Positions 50,510-59,543 of a stretch of 64,000 nt of DNA are shown here, one piece after another. Both the position numbers and the translations under genes were made by a program. Source of the stretch: Chryseobacterium shigense (GTDB lineage: Bacteria; Bacteroidota; Bacteroidia; Flavobacteriales; Weeksellaceae). Numbering within the stretch: position 1 is the stretch's first letter; each line of letters starts with the position of its first letter. The notes under the pieces are model-generated. The model searched no databases. It was not told where the DNA came from and saw nothing but the letters and a program-made list of their open reading frames with translations. The DNA is taken from the NCBI RefSeq assembly GCF_900156575.1, contig NZ_FTNY01000002.1, positions 806,001 through 870,000 on the forward strand. Reading direction: 5' to 3'.

Positions 50510-51408
50510 TACTGATAATTTCTGATAATAATGACCGTACAACGATAGAAGTGATCCGCTGGCTGGTCTCTATGGACAAGAATTTTATTCTTATCAATGA
50601 TGATGAATTTTTCGAAATAAAAGTCGATAAAAAAAGATTTCTTCTCCAAAGCGAAAACAAAGCTTTTTTTCTTGATGAAATTGAAAGTATGTGGTACAGA
50701 AGAGGTGGGCTGCAGTTTAAGCGCCTGCAATATCATAATGATTCTATTAATATCCATATGAATGAAGCCCAGCACTGGCTGGAAGACTATGTACTTACCA
50801 CTTTAGAATCAAGAAGACATGTGAATAAGCAAAGTAACAGTCATGTCAACAAACTTTTGGTCCTGGAATATGCACGAAAGGCAGGGATGCAGGTTCCACA
50901 ATACTTTTTAGCAGAAAATACCGATGATGTTATTCTGAACAGGACCATTACCAAATCGATCACTGGTAATGTAATATTGGATAATATCTCTGAAAAACGG
51001 GATGGAATTATGTATACCACCATCATCAGGGAAAAAGAGAAAAAGCCGTTTTTCACTTCTTTTTTCCAGGAAAAAATAGAAAAGGATTTTGAAATAAGAA
51101 CTTTTTATTTAAACGGTGAGTGCTTCTCCATGGCTATTTTTTCCCAAAATGATGAGCAGACTCAAACAGATTTCAGAAAGTATAATGATGAAAAACCCAA
51201 TAGAAATATAAGGTATAACCTTCCGAAGGAGGTAGAAATGAAGATTCAAAAGCTGATGAAACTACTGGATCTTAATTGTGGTTCTCTGGATTTTATCAAA
51301 AGTGGCGAGGTATATTATTTTCTGGAGGTGAATCCCGTAGGACAATTTGCTAATGTAGCTTATCATTGTAATTATCCCTTGTTTAAAAAAATTGCTGATT
51401 ATTTATGA
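50506..51408 (+). CDS. gwsG: grasp-with-spasm ATP-grasp peptide maturase
   Basis: A 300-residue ATP-grasp ligase. The N-terminal MILIISDNNDRTTIEVIRWL and MWYRRGGLQF are typical of the graspetide (microviridin-like) maturases. The C-terminal half carries the ATP-grasp core: FEIRTFYLNGECFSMAIFSQ, then LNCGSLDFIKSGEVYYFLEVNP, with the Mg-binding Glu-x-Asn near residues 274-276. Such enzymes activate Asp/Glu side chains and join them to Ser/Thr/Lys, forming macrocycles. It overlaps the lipoprotein and the 60-residue gene by 4 bases on each side. The symbol follows usage for the grasp-with-spasm family. Confidence 0.92.
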   Translation: MILIISDNNDRTTIEVIRWLVSMDKNFILINDDEFFEIKVDKKRFLLQSENKAFFLDEIESMWYRRGGLQFKRLQYHNDSINIHMNEAQHWLEDYVLTTLESRRHVNKQSNSHVNKLLVLEYARKAGMQVPQYFLAENTDDVILNRTITKSITGNVILDNISEKRDGIMYTTIIREKEKKPFFTSFFQEKIEKDFEIRTFYLNGECFSMAIFSQNDEQTQTDFRKYNDEKPNRNIRYNLPKEVEMKIQKLMKLLDLNCGSLDFIKSGEVYYFLEVNPVGQFANVAYHCNYPLFKKIADYL

Positions 51409-51587
51409 AAGAAAATTTCGGAGAAAAAAATAAGCTGTCTTTATCATTCAAACACATGGAATATTTTAAACATAAAAATCCTAAAAAGATCGATAGCAAC
51501 ACCTTATGTGTACTGAAAAGTAAAAAATATCAAAGTACCTTTTATGTTAGGGAAAAACCTGTAAAACCATTGATCCGGCTGTTATGA
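51405..51587 (+). CDS. 60-residue coupled orphan in the RiPP cluster
   Basis: A small basic protein (Lys-rich: FGEKNKLSLSFKHMEYFKHK) with one Cys and no signal peptide or membrane segment. It overlaps the ATP-grasp stop by ATGA and its stop overlaps the SPASM gene start by ATGA. Such precise double overlap argues strongly that it is translated. I recognise no family. It could be a leader-binding or adaptor protein, like the small RRE proteins of other RiPP systems, but the sequence does not show an RRE fold by eye; it could also be a second modified peptide. Confidence 0.65.
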   Translation: MKENFGEKNKLSLSFKHMEYFKHKNPKKIDSNTLCVLKSKKYQSTFYVREKPVKPLIRLL

Positions 51588-52663
51588 GATATTTCAATTT
51601 GTTTTCCAATATAGTAGTTACCAAAGGACCCACCAGAATTCTCATCTCTGATCTTCAAAGGAATGTATCGGAACTCTATCCTCTGGAATTATATGAATGT
51701 TTAGAAGAGCTAAAGCACAATGCTCTAGAAGATATCGTGAAGAAATATGATGACGAATCTCAACCGTTTATTCAGGAATATGTAGATCTCCTGCTGGAAA
51801 AGGAATACGGATTTATTACGGAAAACAGCTGGGATGAACAATTCCCGCCTATCTCCTATGAATATGATGAACCCAGCCTTCTGACAGAAATTTTTATAGA
51901 CTTATCAGACATTTCTATATTGAAAAATATAAGGATGTCGGTAGAAAACCTTAGAATAAAACATTTGGTCATTTACAGTCAAAAAAAATTAGCAGCACAG
52001 GATTTTATAGAGATTGATGCAATCTTCGCCGCATCAGTAGCATGCGGAATAGAAATTTATGCGCCATTTCACAAAGAGGTAGATCAACTCTTCATACATA
52101 CTCTTCATGAGAATACAGAACGAATATATCAGATTGTTTATTATAACTGTGAAAGAAAAGCTTTTAATATAAAAGATGAATTCAGATTTCGCGTGCATTT
52201 TGTAGAAGAAGAGATCAAAATATCCTCCTGCGGCAAAGTAGATCTTAAATATTTCAACACCAACCTTCCGAAAGTTTCAGAAGCACTCAACTACAATTCC
52301 TGCCTTCATAAAAAAATAGGCATAGATTATAACGGTAATATTAAAAACTGTCCGCTCATGGCTGATCATTTTGGAAATATCAACGACGTGAGTCTTGAAG
52401 AAGCTCTGATGAAACCCGGATTTAAAAAATACTGGACCATCACCAAAGACAAGATAGAAGTCTGCAAAGACTGTGAATTCAGGTATATCTGTACCGATTG
52501 CCGAGCTTATACGGAGCGGACCCATCAAGACACCAATGGATCAGACCTTTCAAAGCCCTTAAAATGCGGTTACGACCCTTATACAGGGCAATGGGAAGCA
52601 TGGAGTGAGAACCCGCTGAAACAGCAGGCTTTACATTTTTACACGCAACAATTAAAAACTTAA
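51584..52663 (+). CDS. gwsS: grasp-with-spasm SPASM-domain peptide maturase
   Basis: The 359-residue protein ends in a full SPASM domain: Cys240, then GNIKNC (Cys256), CKDCEFRYICTDC (Cys294, 297, 303, 306) and Cys328. This C..Gx4C..Cx2Cx5Cx2C..C pattern binds two auxiliary [4Fe-4S] clusters. The N-terminal half has the alternating pattern of a TIM-barrel-like fold (TEIFIDLSDISILKN, RIKHLVIYSQKK) but no CX3CX2C radical-SAM cluster motif is visible; the remaining Cys are 39, 154, 189 and 216. It may lack classical radical-SAM chemistry or use an altered site. It is the last gene of the coupled chain. Confidence 0.88.
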   Translation: MRYFNLFSNIVVTKGPTRILISDLQRNVSELYPLELYECLEELKHNALEDIVKKYDDESQPFIQEYVDLLLEKEYGFITENSWDEQFPPISYEYDEPSLLTEIFIDLSDISILKNIRMSVENLRIKHLVIYSQKKLAAQDFIEIDAIFAASVACGIEIYAPFHKEVDQLFIHTLHENTERIYQIVYYNCERKAFNIKDEFRFRVHFVEEEIKISSCGKVDLKYFNTNLPKVSEALNYNSCLHKKIGIDYNGNIKNCPLMADHFGNINDVSLEEALMKPGFKKYWTITKDKIEVCKDCEFRYICTDCRAYTERTHQDTNGSDLSKPLKCGYDPYTGQWEAWSENPLKQQALHFYTQQLKT

Positions 52664-52679
52664 ATATCCGGAATGATTC

Positions 52680-53057
52680 TTATCTGAAAAATTTCCATTT
52701 GGGTATAATGGCAAGCATTCCAAAGCCTGTAAACAGAAAAAGATTGGTCACATCCGTATACAAAAATGTAGACAGGTAATAGTTATGCATAAAGAAATGC
52801 AGGACCAGCAGTGCCGGAAACATAAAGATGCCTATTTTTCTGTAGAAAAACATCAGAATCAGCCCGATCATCATCAGGACATCAATGGAAAAGATAACAA
52901 AAAAGTACCATCTCGGGATCTGAAGAAACTCATGCTGGAGATATTCATCCACATCTATTCCAAGCCCCATAATTGTGAACAGCATCAATGCTGCAAATGC
53001 TAAAATAAAGCCCCATCCTTTCTTTGGATCCTCGTCAAAGTAACTGTATTCTTCCAT
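52680..53057 (-). CDS. unknown four-helix membrane protein
   Basis: A 125-residue inner-membrane protein with four hydrophobic helices (about 15-33, 50-70, 75-92, 100-118). The N-terminus is acidic (MEEYSYFDEDPKKGWG) and the C-terminus basic (IPKWKFFR). No family is recognised. It ends 16 bases from the end of the SPASM gene and converges with it, so it is not part of that operon. Confidence 0.65.
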   Translation of the reverse strand: MEEYSYFDEDPKKGWGFILAFAALMLFTIMGLGIDVDEYLQHEFLQIPRWYFFVIFSIDVLMMIGLILMFFYRKIGIFMFPALLVLHFFMHNYYLSTFLYTDVTNLFLFTGFGMLAIIPKWKFFR

Positions 53058-53126
53058 AGGTACAAAAATAAAGAACTTATGAATATATTCATAAGTTCTT
53101 TGGTATATATTCGTTTAGAATTTGAA

Positions 53127-53597
53127 TTATATAGAAATAGCGTTGATCAATCTGTTTTTGTCGCTCAAGTACTCTTCCATGGAGATCATACTTTCGGTTC
53201 TCATTACATCTTGAATGTCGTCTATCTGATAAATAATTCTTTTCGCATCCTCCGTATTCTTAGCTCTTACTTTACAGAAAATATTATATTTTCCGGAAAT
53301 AACGCTAGCTTCGATGACGTTAGGAAGTACTGATAATTCTTTCAATACCTCTTGAGTGCGGTTTGATTTTGTCAAAAGGATTCCAATGAAAGCTGTAAAG
53401 TGATAGTCCAGCTTACCATAATCGATATTAAGAGATGATCCCAAAATAATACCTGCATCCTCCATTTTTTTCACTCTTACGTGAATTGTTCCAGCAGAAA
53501 CATCCATCTGCTTAGCAATTTCTGTAAAAGGCATTCTTGTGTTTTCGACTAAGAAATCAAGAATTTTCTTGTCTATTTCGTCCAGTTGATAGTTCAT
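53127..53597 (-). CDS. Lrp/AsnC family transcriptional regulator
   Basis: The 156-residue protein has an N-terminal winged helix-turn-helix (LDEIDKKILDFLVENTRMPF, then EIAKQMDVSAGTIHVRVKKM) and a C-terminal RAM/AsnC ligand-binding domain with VIEASVISGKYNIFCKVRAK. Lrp/AsnC proteins form octamers and respond to amino acids or related metabolites. A possible target is not evident: the divergent region upstream leads to tamB, which runs in the same direction. It is transcribed alone. Confidence 0.93.
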   Translation of the reverse strand: MNYQLDEIDKKILDFLVENTRMPFTEIAKQMDVSAGTIHVRVKKMEDAGIILGSSLNIDYGKLDYHFTAFIGILLTKSNRTQEVLKELSVLPNVIEASVISGKYNIFCKVRAKNTEDAKRIIYQIDDIQDVMRTESMISMEEYLSDKNRLINAISI

Positions 53598-53731
53598 ATT
53601 AGTTAAATTACAATTTTCTTAAAAAATCCATGTATTTATTGCAAATTTATAAAAAATTATTTAACTAAAAAAATTATATCAAACATTAACAATAATTAAC
53701 ACAGATGATAAAAATCATTAAAATATCACGA

Positions 53732-56700
53732 TTATTTAGCACCTGATTTTGTAGAATCTGTTTTTATTTCACTTTTAGCTTCTGGTTGTTTTTTATCTTT
53801 TTTCCTCTTTTTGAAGAGAGAATTAAAGCTTTTACTCCACACTACACCCCCACCATACGCTTGATTTGCAGAACCATTCGTACTGATCATTCCTATGTTG
53901 GTAGGCTTGGAATATCCTCTTAAAACAAGACTTCCGTCATTCTTTTTTGAGATATCATATTCAATAGATCCTTCCCCGGAAAGATAATTATTCTGCGCTC
54001 CTTCCGTTTTTGTCAGTGGGATTCCCAGTCCTGTTTTAATATTAATCCTTGGTGAAACGGCTACGCTCACCCCGGCATTCGCACGGTCACCGGTATTGGA
54101 ATTCTGATCACCTTTTACATAATTCAGGTCAATCTGAAATTCATTACTCATCGTATTCAGTACAGATCCTAGTTGTTTCAGAAGCAAATTATATCCTGAA
54201 GATTCAGCCACTCCCGCCACATCAAAATCTACCCCTCCACTATTGGATACATTAAAGGTACTCAACAATAGCACGGAACCGAACTGAAGAACTTTTTCTC
54301 CTTCCTGGCTCATCTTGGCCGCCAATGTTTCTTTCACCTGGCTGGACACATCCAATGCGGTCACATTAAGGTCTATTTTTGGATTGATTAATGATTGGGT
54401 GATATTCGCCTGAAGCAGCACACTGATCGGCTGAAGTTTCCCCATACTCAGGTATTCACCAGCATTGGCAACCATTCTTACATAATTGGCTGTAATATCC
54501 AGCGCCGGCTTCATCGCATCGCCATCCCATCGGATGCTGCTGTTTTTTTCGATCTGGAAGGTTTTATTCAGAATAGCTTTGGAAACAAATGTTCCGTTAT
54601 CTACCTTATAAGTCCCATTCATTGCAATCCCTCCCCGTCTTCCCATCTGGAACCTCAGCTTTTCTGCTATTCCTTTTACCATAATATTTCCTACATCATC
54701 TCCTACCAGTACATTCACAGTTGTTCCTTTATCTACATCCAGACTGAAATCAATATTCATATTGGCTCCGGTCCTCTTCTTTTCTTCCAGAGTGATCAAC
54801 CCGTCTTTTCCTTCTTTCAGGAACCTCAGCATTTTAAATTCTTCCACATTGGATGTCGAACTGGAATTAAAGGTAAAAGTACTTCCATTCAATGCCTTCA
54901 TATTAGGAGTAGAAATACTCAGTCCGGAAACAGGTCCGTCCACATACAGATCTCCCTGTCCGTATACTCTTCCCCAGAAAAGATCAAGATCTTTTTGTGA
55001 GGTATTCAGTACCATAAGATTATCTGCTCTCATCACGAGGTTGACCCCCATTGAAGAAATCGTTTCAAACTGAATCGCACCGGAAATGGTTCCTTTAGAA
55101 TTAGATCTTCCGTCATGCACCTCAATATTATTTAGGATTGCAAGCCCTTTTGAAAGTGGAATGACCGTATCATCAAATGAGTAATCCACCCCTGTAAAAA
55201 GAAGTTTCAGACCAAAACCTTTTAAGGCAATATCACCACTATAATCCAGATTGCTCAACTTTCCATTGATTTTAAGATCTCCCGTTGCTTTTCCTCTGAT
55301 ATTTCCGAAAACAGTCTGAACAAACTGCTGGGTAAAGGCAAGGTCAAAATCACGCATCTCCGCTGTAAGATCAATCGTTGGAGAGGCTGTATTATTATTT
55401 ACAGTCCCTGTAAGATGCAGGTTATTATTTCCGAGAACTCCGGCAGAAGCCACTTTAATATCGATATCATATACATTCAGAGAGAACCCGTTGGTCGCAG
55501 AAATTGTCAGGTCACCCATTTCATTTCCGTTCATCATGATATTGTCTACCGTAAGGTCTACCAATGGCTGCAGCGTGCTCTTATCCATTTTAATCTTCAC
55601 ACTTCCGTTGGCAAGACCTTTAATTCCCATAGGATTTCCACCGGACTGCATCTCCAGAAGCTTTTCTACCGCAAATTCTTCAATATCTGCATCTACATAA
55701 AAATCTTTGGCCGATTTAAACTGGGCTTCTTTAATAAACAGGGCACTTTTTTCTGAATAAATCCTAAGATTCCGTATATCAAAATCTCCGGCATTTTTTC
55801 TATAAGTGATGGAATGATCCAGTTCGGGACTTGTATCAATTGCCCAGGTAACATCATTAAATTTCACTTCAGTAGGCTCAAATCTGAAAACATAATCTCC
55901 TGCAGCATTGGTAGACTGATCTACATTAATGGCATAAGCTTTAAGATTTTCATTCAGCTCATCCTCCGGACTTCCATGTTTGAATGTAGTAGCCAGATGA
56001 AGGGCTGTATTATTTTCATTTTTACCCTTAAGTTCAAAATCTTTGATGATATTTTTATTATAGACCAGTTTACTGATCCTTGCATAAAGCTGCTGATCCA
56101 GATTCGCGGTATTAACCCTGACCATAACACTGTCGATCATGGCACTGTCTCTGGAAATATTGCTCCGGTCATTGATTTGATATTCAGGATTGGCAGCCGC
56201 TAAAGCTTTGTCTGCATCCGTAATCTCTTCCTTTTTCGTCATGATATACTTCAAAGAAGCCGCGTCAACGTTCAGGATCAGATCATTGGAATCTCCGTTG
56301 TACTCTCCCTCTACTACAGCACCCTGCGGAAGTTTCAGATCAGGAAGGAAATAATTCACCACCCCTTGCTGAACATCAAAATTCATTTTAAAATTCTGAC
56401 CTCTGTATAACTTTCTTGGCGGAGGGCCAACGAGTATTCTTCCTATCCCGTTTTCCATCATTCCTACAAGATCGGCAAGGCTGTATTTTCCTGAAATTTT
56501 ACCGCTTGCGGCCCCCGGCGCATCAACATCAATGACACGTCCGCCTGCTTCTATAAAGGTTTTCAGCTTCGCATTAGGAATATTATATTTTTGTGTGGCC
56601 GTAGCAAAGTGAAGATTATTGGCATCAACATCTAAGGTAAGGTCGTTAATGGAAGACATGGACATTTTGCCTTCTATCTGCCCGCTTACAATCTGGCTTC

Positions 56701-58522
56701 CCGGTTTATTGGTAAAATAATTCAGATTCAGGGAAGTCACGTCTGCATTTACATTCATAGCAACCTTCGAGGTACTGAAGTCAATAAGGCCTTTAATTGT
56801 TGCTTTAGCCTGCTCATCATTGACGGTGATAAGTCCGTTATATTTTTTATGATCTAGTAATCCGTCCAGATACAGGTTGCTGATCTGCTTATCCATAATC
56901 TCGATGCTGGAAATCTGGGACTTAGTCGTCAGACGCATTGTATTGACGTCAAAACTCTGTCCGTCAACATCAAATTTACCGGAGATCAAACCGACTGTTT
57001 TTGTTTTCGTAATGACAGAAGTATTCAGGTCTTTTACTTCCAGATATCCAGAATATTTAGGCATTGCCGTACTATATCCGGTAAGGTAAAGCTTGGAGAT
57101 CTTGGCCTGTCCTATTCCTGTCATCAGATTTCCGCCTGCTACATAGATTTGCTCAGGATTTACTTTTGCCGCTCCGTTATATTTCAGTTTTCCAAAATCA
57201 TCAGCAAAATTCTTCATCTTTTTAGAAATAAATGAAGGCATCATGGCTTTAAGATCCTTATAGGTAAAGTCTGCTGAAAGATCGTTGGTTTCAATAGAAA
57301 AATTTCCTTTCAGCAATCGGTCTATCTTCATGGTTTTCGTGGCAATATTCACGTCAGGATTCCTGATCAGGAAGTTCTCTAAATGAAATTTATTCAAAGG
57401 GCCGGTCATTTTCCCTGACAGGTTGAATGGCTTGAAATTATCCCAGTTGGTTACAAAATAGCTGATATCATATCCGCTCAACTGGCTTCCCTGTTTAATA
57501 TCCATATCCCAGCGGACACGGTCTGCAAAGTCTGACCATGAGCCGTCATGCAGATTAAATTTAACATTTCCCTGAAGCAGCGAATGGTCTGTATTCAGAG
57601 TAAGGTCTTTTAATGAAAGAAATTCGTGGGTTAAAGAAAGTTCTGTAGAGAATGTATCTACCAAATGAGATTTGCCCCATCTGGAAGTGACGAAGGACAT
57701 ATTATTGATGAGCGCCGAAATATTGGGTCCGTTCACCTTCACATTAGGTGCTATTAGATTAAATTTTGTTGCCGTAAGCCATTTTCCCGGTTCTCCCGGA
57801 GAATTCTGACTGATGATGGAAACTTTTGAATCGATAATCTGCACGCGGGAATTCAGCTGAAAAGGAGGCTTTTTCGGGTCTCTTTTTTTTCCGCTGTCGA
57901 ACAACTGTGTAAATCTGATAAAATTGGAAATACTGTCACCTTTGTAAGTGATGACTTTTACGTCTGCATTGACAAGAGTAAGTGAATTAAAACTTAATGA
58001 ATTGCTGTTTCCTGAAATGGCATTGAATGCTAAAGACATCCAGTCGGAATTGGCGCGGAATTCTTTAGCTTTGATAAATTCAAGGCCTTTATAATCCTTG
58101 ATTTTTAATCCTTTTATAATGACGTCTCCGAAATAATCTACCTCTACACTTTCCGTAGACATTCCCGCTTTAAAATCTTTATTAACGATCTGGAGTGCCT
58201 GATCTGCTGCCCATTGCTTGGTGGCGGGAAGATTAATAACCGTTAATACTCCACCCACGAGAATCACTCCCAGCCAGAAAAGGATGAGAAGAAGCCTTGC
58301 CCACCAGGAATAGCTGGTGACATCTTTTACCGCCTGTTTTCCAAATTCTCCAGCTGTCTCTACGGGATGATGAATGGCATCTGATGCCAGTTCAGATGCT
58401 TCTTTAACTGTCTCCTTCACAGCGTCTTCTACATTCCCCACAGTCTTCTGCACCTGATCACTCAGGTTCTCAGCTACTGATTTTTTATTCTCATTCTCGT
58501 TATTATTCTCTAACTTTGCCAT
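53732..58522 (-). CDS. tamB: TamB-type translocation/assembly module protein
   Basis: This 1596-residue protein has an N-terminal soluble part (about 1-75, Asn/Glu/Lys-rich and amphipathic), a single membrane anchor WWARLLLILFWLGVILVGGV at about residues 75-95, then a long beta-rich periplasmic region of many repeating strands. The C-terminal DUF490/TamB domain includes NGTYKVDNGTFVSKAILNK and ends in a Lys-rich tail. TamB-like proteins bridge the periplasm and move lipids or help outer-membrane protein assembly. I use ATG 58522 (MAKLENN); a longer reading adds 31 residues that overlap tsaD. No tamA lies nearby. Confidence 0.9.
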   Translation of the reverse strand: MAKLENNNENENKKSVAENLSDQVQKTVGNVEDAVKETVKEASELASDAIHHPVETAGEFGKQAVKDVTSYSWWARLLLILFWLGVILVGGVLTVINLPATKQWAADQALQIVNKDFKAGMSTESVEVDYFGDVIIKGLKIKDYKGLEFIKAKEFRANSDWMSLAFNAISGNSNSLSFNSLTLVNADVKVITYKGDSISNFIRFTQLFDSGKKRDPKKPPFQLNSRVQIIDSKVSIISQNSPGEPGKWLTATKFNLIAPNVKVNGPNISALINNMSFVTSRWGKSHLVDTFSTELSLTHEFLSLKDLTLNTDHSLLQGNVKFNLHDGSWSDFADRVRWDMDIKQGSQLSGYDISYFVTNWDNFKPFNLSGKMTGPLNKFHLENFLIRNPDVNIATKTMKIDRLLKGNFSIETNDLSADFTYKDLKAMMPSFISKKMKNFADDFGKLKYNGAAKVNPEQIYVAGGNLMTGIGQAKISKLYLTGYSTAMPKYSGYLEVKDLNTSVITKTKTVGLISGKFDVDGQSFDVNTMRLTTKSQISSIEIMDKQISNLYLDGLLDHKKYNGLITVNDEQAKATIKGLIDFSTSKVAMNVNADVTSLNLNYFTNKPGSQIVSGQIEGKMSMSSINDLTLDVDANNLHFATATQKYNIPNAKLKTFIEAGGRVIDVDAPGAASGKISGKYSLADLVGMMENGIGRILVGPPPRKLYRGQNFKMNFDVQQGVVNYFLPDLKLPQGAVVEGEYNGDSNDLILNVDAASLKYIMTKKEEITDADKALAAANPEYQINDRSNISRDSAMIDSVMVRVNTANLDQQLYARISKLVYNKNIIKDFELKGKNENNTALHLATTFKHGSPEDELNENLKAYAINVDQSTNAAGDYVFRFEPTEVKFNDVTWAIDTSPELDHSITYRKNAGDFDIRNLRIYSEKSALFIKEAQFKSAKDFYVDADIEEFAVEKLLEMQSGGNPMGIKGLANGSVKIKMDKSTLQPLVDLTVDNIMMNGNEMGDLTISATNGFSLNVYDIDIKVASAGVLGNNNLHLTGTVNNNTASPTIDLTAEMRDFDLAFTQQFVQTVFGNIRGKATGDLKINGKLSNLDYSGDIALKGFGLKLLFTGVDYSFDDTVIPLSKGLAILNNIEVHDGRSNSKGTISGAIQFETISSMGVNLVMRADNLMVLNTSQKDLDLFWGRVYGQGDLYVDGPVSGLSISTPNMKALNGSTFTFNSSSTSNVEEFKMLRFLKEGKDGLITLEEKKRTGANMNIDFSLDVDKGTTVNVLVGDDVGNIMVKGIAEKLRFQMGRRGGIAMNGTYKVDNGTFVSKAILNKTFQIEKNSSIRWDGDAMKPALDITANYVRMVANAGEYLSMGKLQPISVLLQANITQSLINPKIDLNVTALDVSSQVKETLAAKMSQEGEKVLQFGSVLLLSTFNVSNSGGVDFDVAGVAESSGYNLLLKQLGSVLNTMSNEFQIDLNYVKGDQNSNTGDRANAGVSVAVSPRINIKTGLGIPLTKTEGAQNNYLSGEGSIEYDISKKNDGSLVLRGYSKPTNIGMISTNGSANQAYGGGVVWSKSFNSLFKKRKKDKKQPEAKSEIKTDSTKSGAK
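58511..58518 (+). promoter_or_regulatory. -7 promoter element of tsaD
   Basis: TAACTTTG matches TANNTTTG and ends 8 bases before the tsaD ATG (58527), so the transcript would be leaderless or nearly so. It overlaps the first codons of tamB on the other strand. No -33 TTTG at the usual distance is visible. Confidence 0.5.
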
Positions 58523-58526
58523 TATT

Positions 58527-59543
58527 ATGAGCGACTCTATAATTTTAGGTATTGAATCGTCTTGCGACGACACCTCAGCAGCTATCATCAAGGGAAACTG
58601 TATTCTGTCGAACATTGCTGCGAATCAGGCCATCCATAAAGAATATGGAGGTGTGGTCCCGGAACTGGCATCGCGAGCGCATCAGCAAAATATAATCCCC
58701 GTTGTTGAAAAATCTATTACTAAAGCAAATATACAACAAAATGCTATTTCAGCTATAGGATTTACACGCGGCCCCGGACTTTTAGGATCTCTTCTTGTAG
58801 GAACCTCATTTGCTAAGTCTTTGGCAATGAGTTTAAATGTTCCATTGATTGAAGTTAACCATCTCCAGGCGCACATTTTAGCCCATTTCATCGAAGATGC
58901 AAATCCTATGCCGCCTCAATTCCCTTTCCTGTGTCTTACCGTAAGCGGAGGACATACAATGATCGTATTGGTAAAGGATTATTTTGATATGGAAATTATC
59001 GGAAAAACAATTGACGATGCCGCGGGAGAAGCTTTTGACAAGATTGGAAAGATCTTTGACCTGGACTACCCTGCGGGACCTATTATAGACCGCTTGGCCA
59101 GGGAAGGAAATCCTGATGCTTTCACGTTCAACAAGCCCAGAATGGAAAATTATGACTATTCATTCAGCGGGATCAAAACATCTGTTCTTTATTTTATTCA
59201 GAAGGAGGTCAGAAAAAATCCGGATTTTGTTAAAGAAAATCTGAATGATCTTTGCGCTTCCGTTCAAAGAACAATCGTTGAAATTCTGATGGCTAAACTT
59301 GAAAAAGCGGCTAAAGAATTAAATATAAAAGAGGTGGCCATTGCCGGTGGTGTTTCTGCCAATTCTGCTTTGAGAAAAGCGATGCAGGATCATCATGAAA
59401 AATCTGGCTGGAATATTTATATTCCAAAGTTTGAATATACCACAGATAACGCGGCGATGATCGCGATGGTCGCTCAACTGAAATATGAGCGAGGAGAATT
59501 TACGGATATGAAAACATCCGCAACAGCAAAATATGATTTATGA
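58527..59543 (+). CDS. tsaD: tRNA N6-adenosine threonylcarbamoyltransferase
   Basis: A 338-residue ASKHA-fold enzyme that transfers threonylcarbamoyl to A37 of ANN-decoding tRNAs (EC 2.3.1.234). ILGIESSCDDTSAAII near the N-terminus, HLQAHILAHF (metal-binding His pair), VSGGHTMIV and IAGGVSANSALRK are diagnostic. The start ATG is only 4 bases from the divergent tamB ATG. The next gene overlaps its stop by 4 bases. Confidence 0.96.
   Translation: MSDSIILGIESSCDDTSAAIIKGNCILSNIAANQAIHKEYGGVVPELASRAHQQNIIPVVEKSITKANIQQNAISAIGFTRGPGLLGSLLVGTSFAKSLAMSLNVPLIEVNHLQAHILAHFIEDANPMPPQFPFLCLTVSGGHTMIVLVKDYFDMEIIGKTIDDAAGEAFDKIGKIFDLDYPAGPIIDRLAREGNPDAFTFNKPRMENYDYSFSGIKTSVLYFIQKEVRKNPDFVKENLNDLCASVQRTIVEILMAKLEKAAKELNIKEVAIAGGVSANSALRKAMQDHHEKSGWNIYIPKFEYTTDNAAMIAMVAQLKYERGEFTDMKTSATAKYDL

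Noticed and set aside
54395..55000. 201-codon plus-strand frame opposite tamB
   Set aside because: It lies antisense to the beta-repeat region of tamB, has no family features and a composition typical of an antisense shadow.
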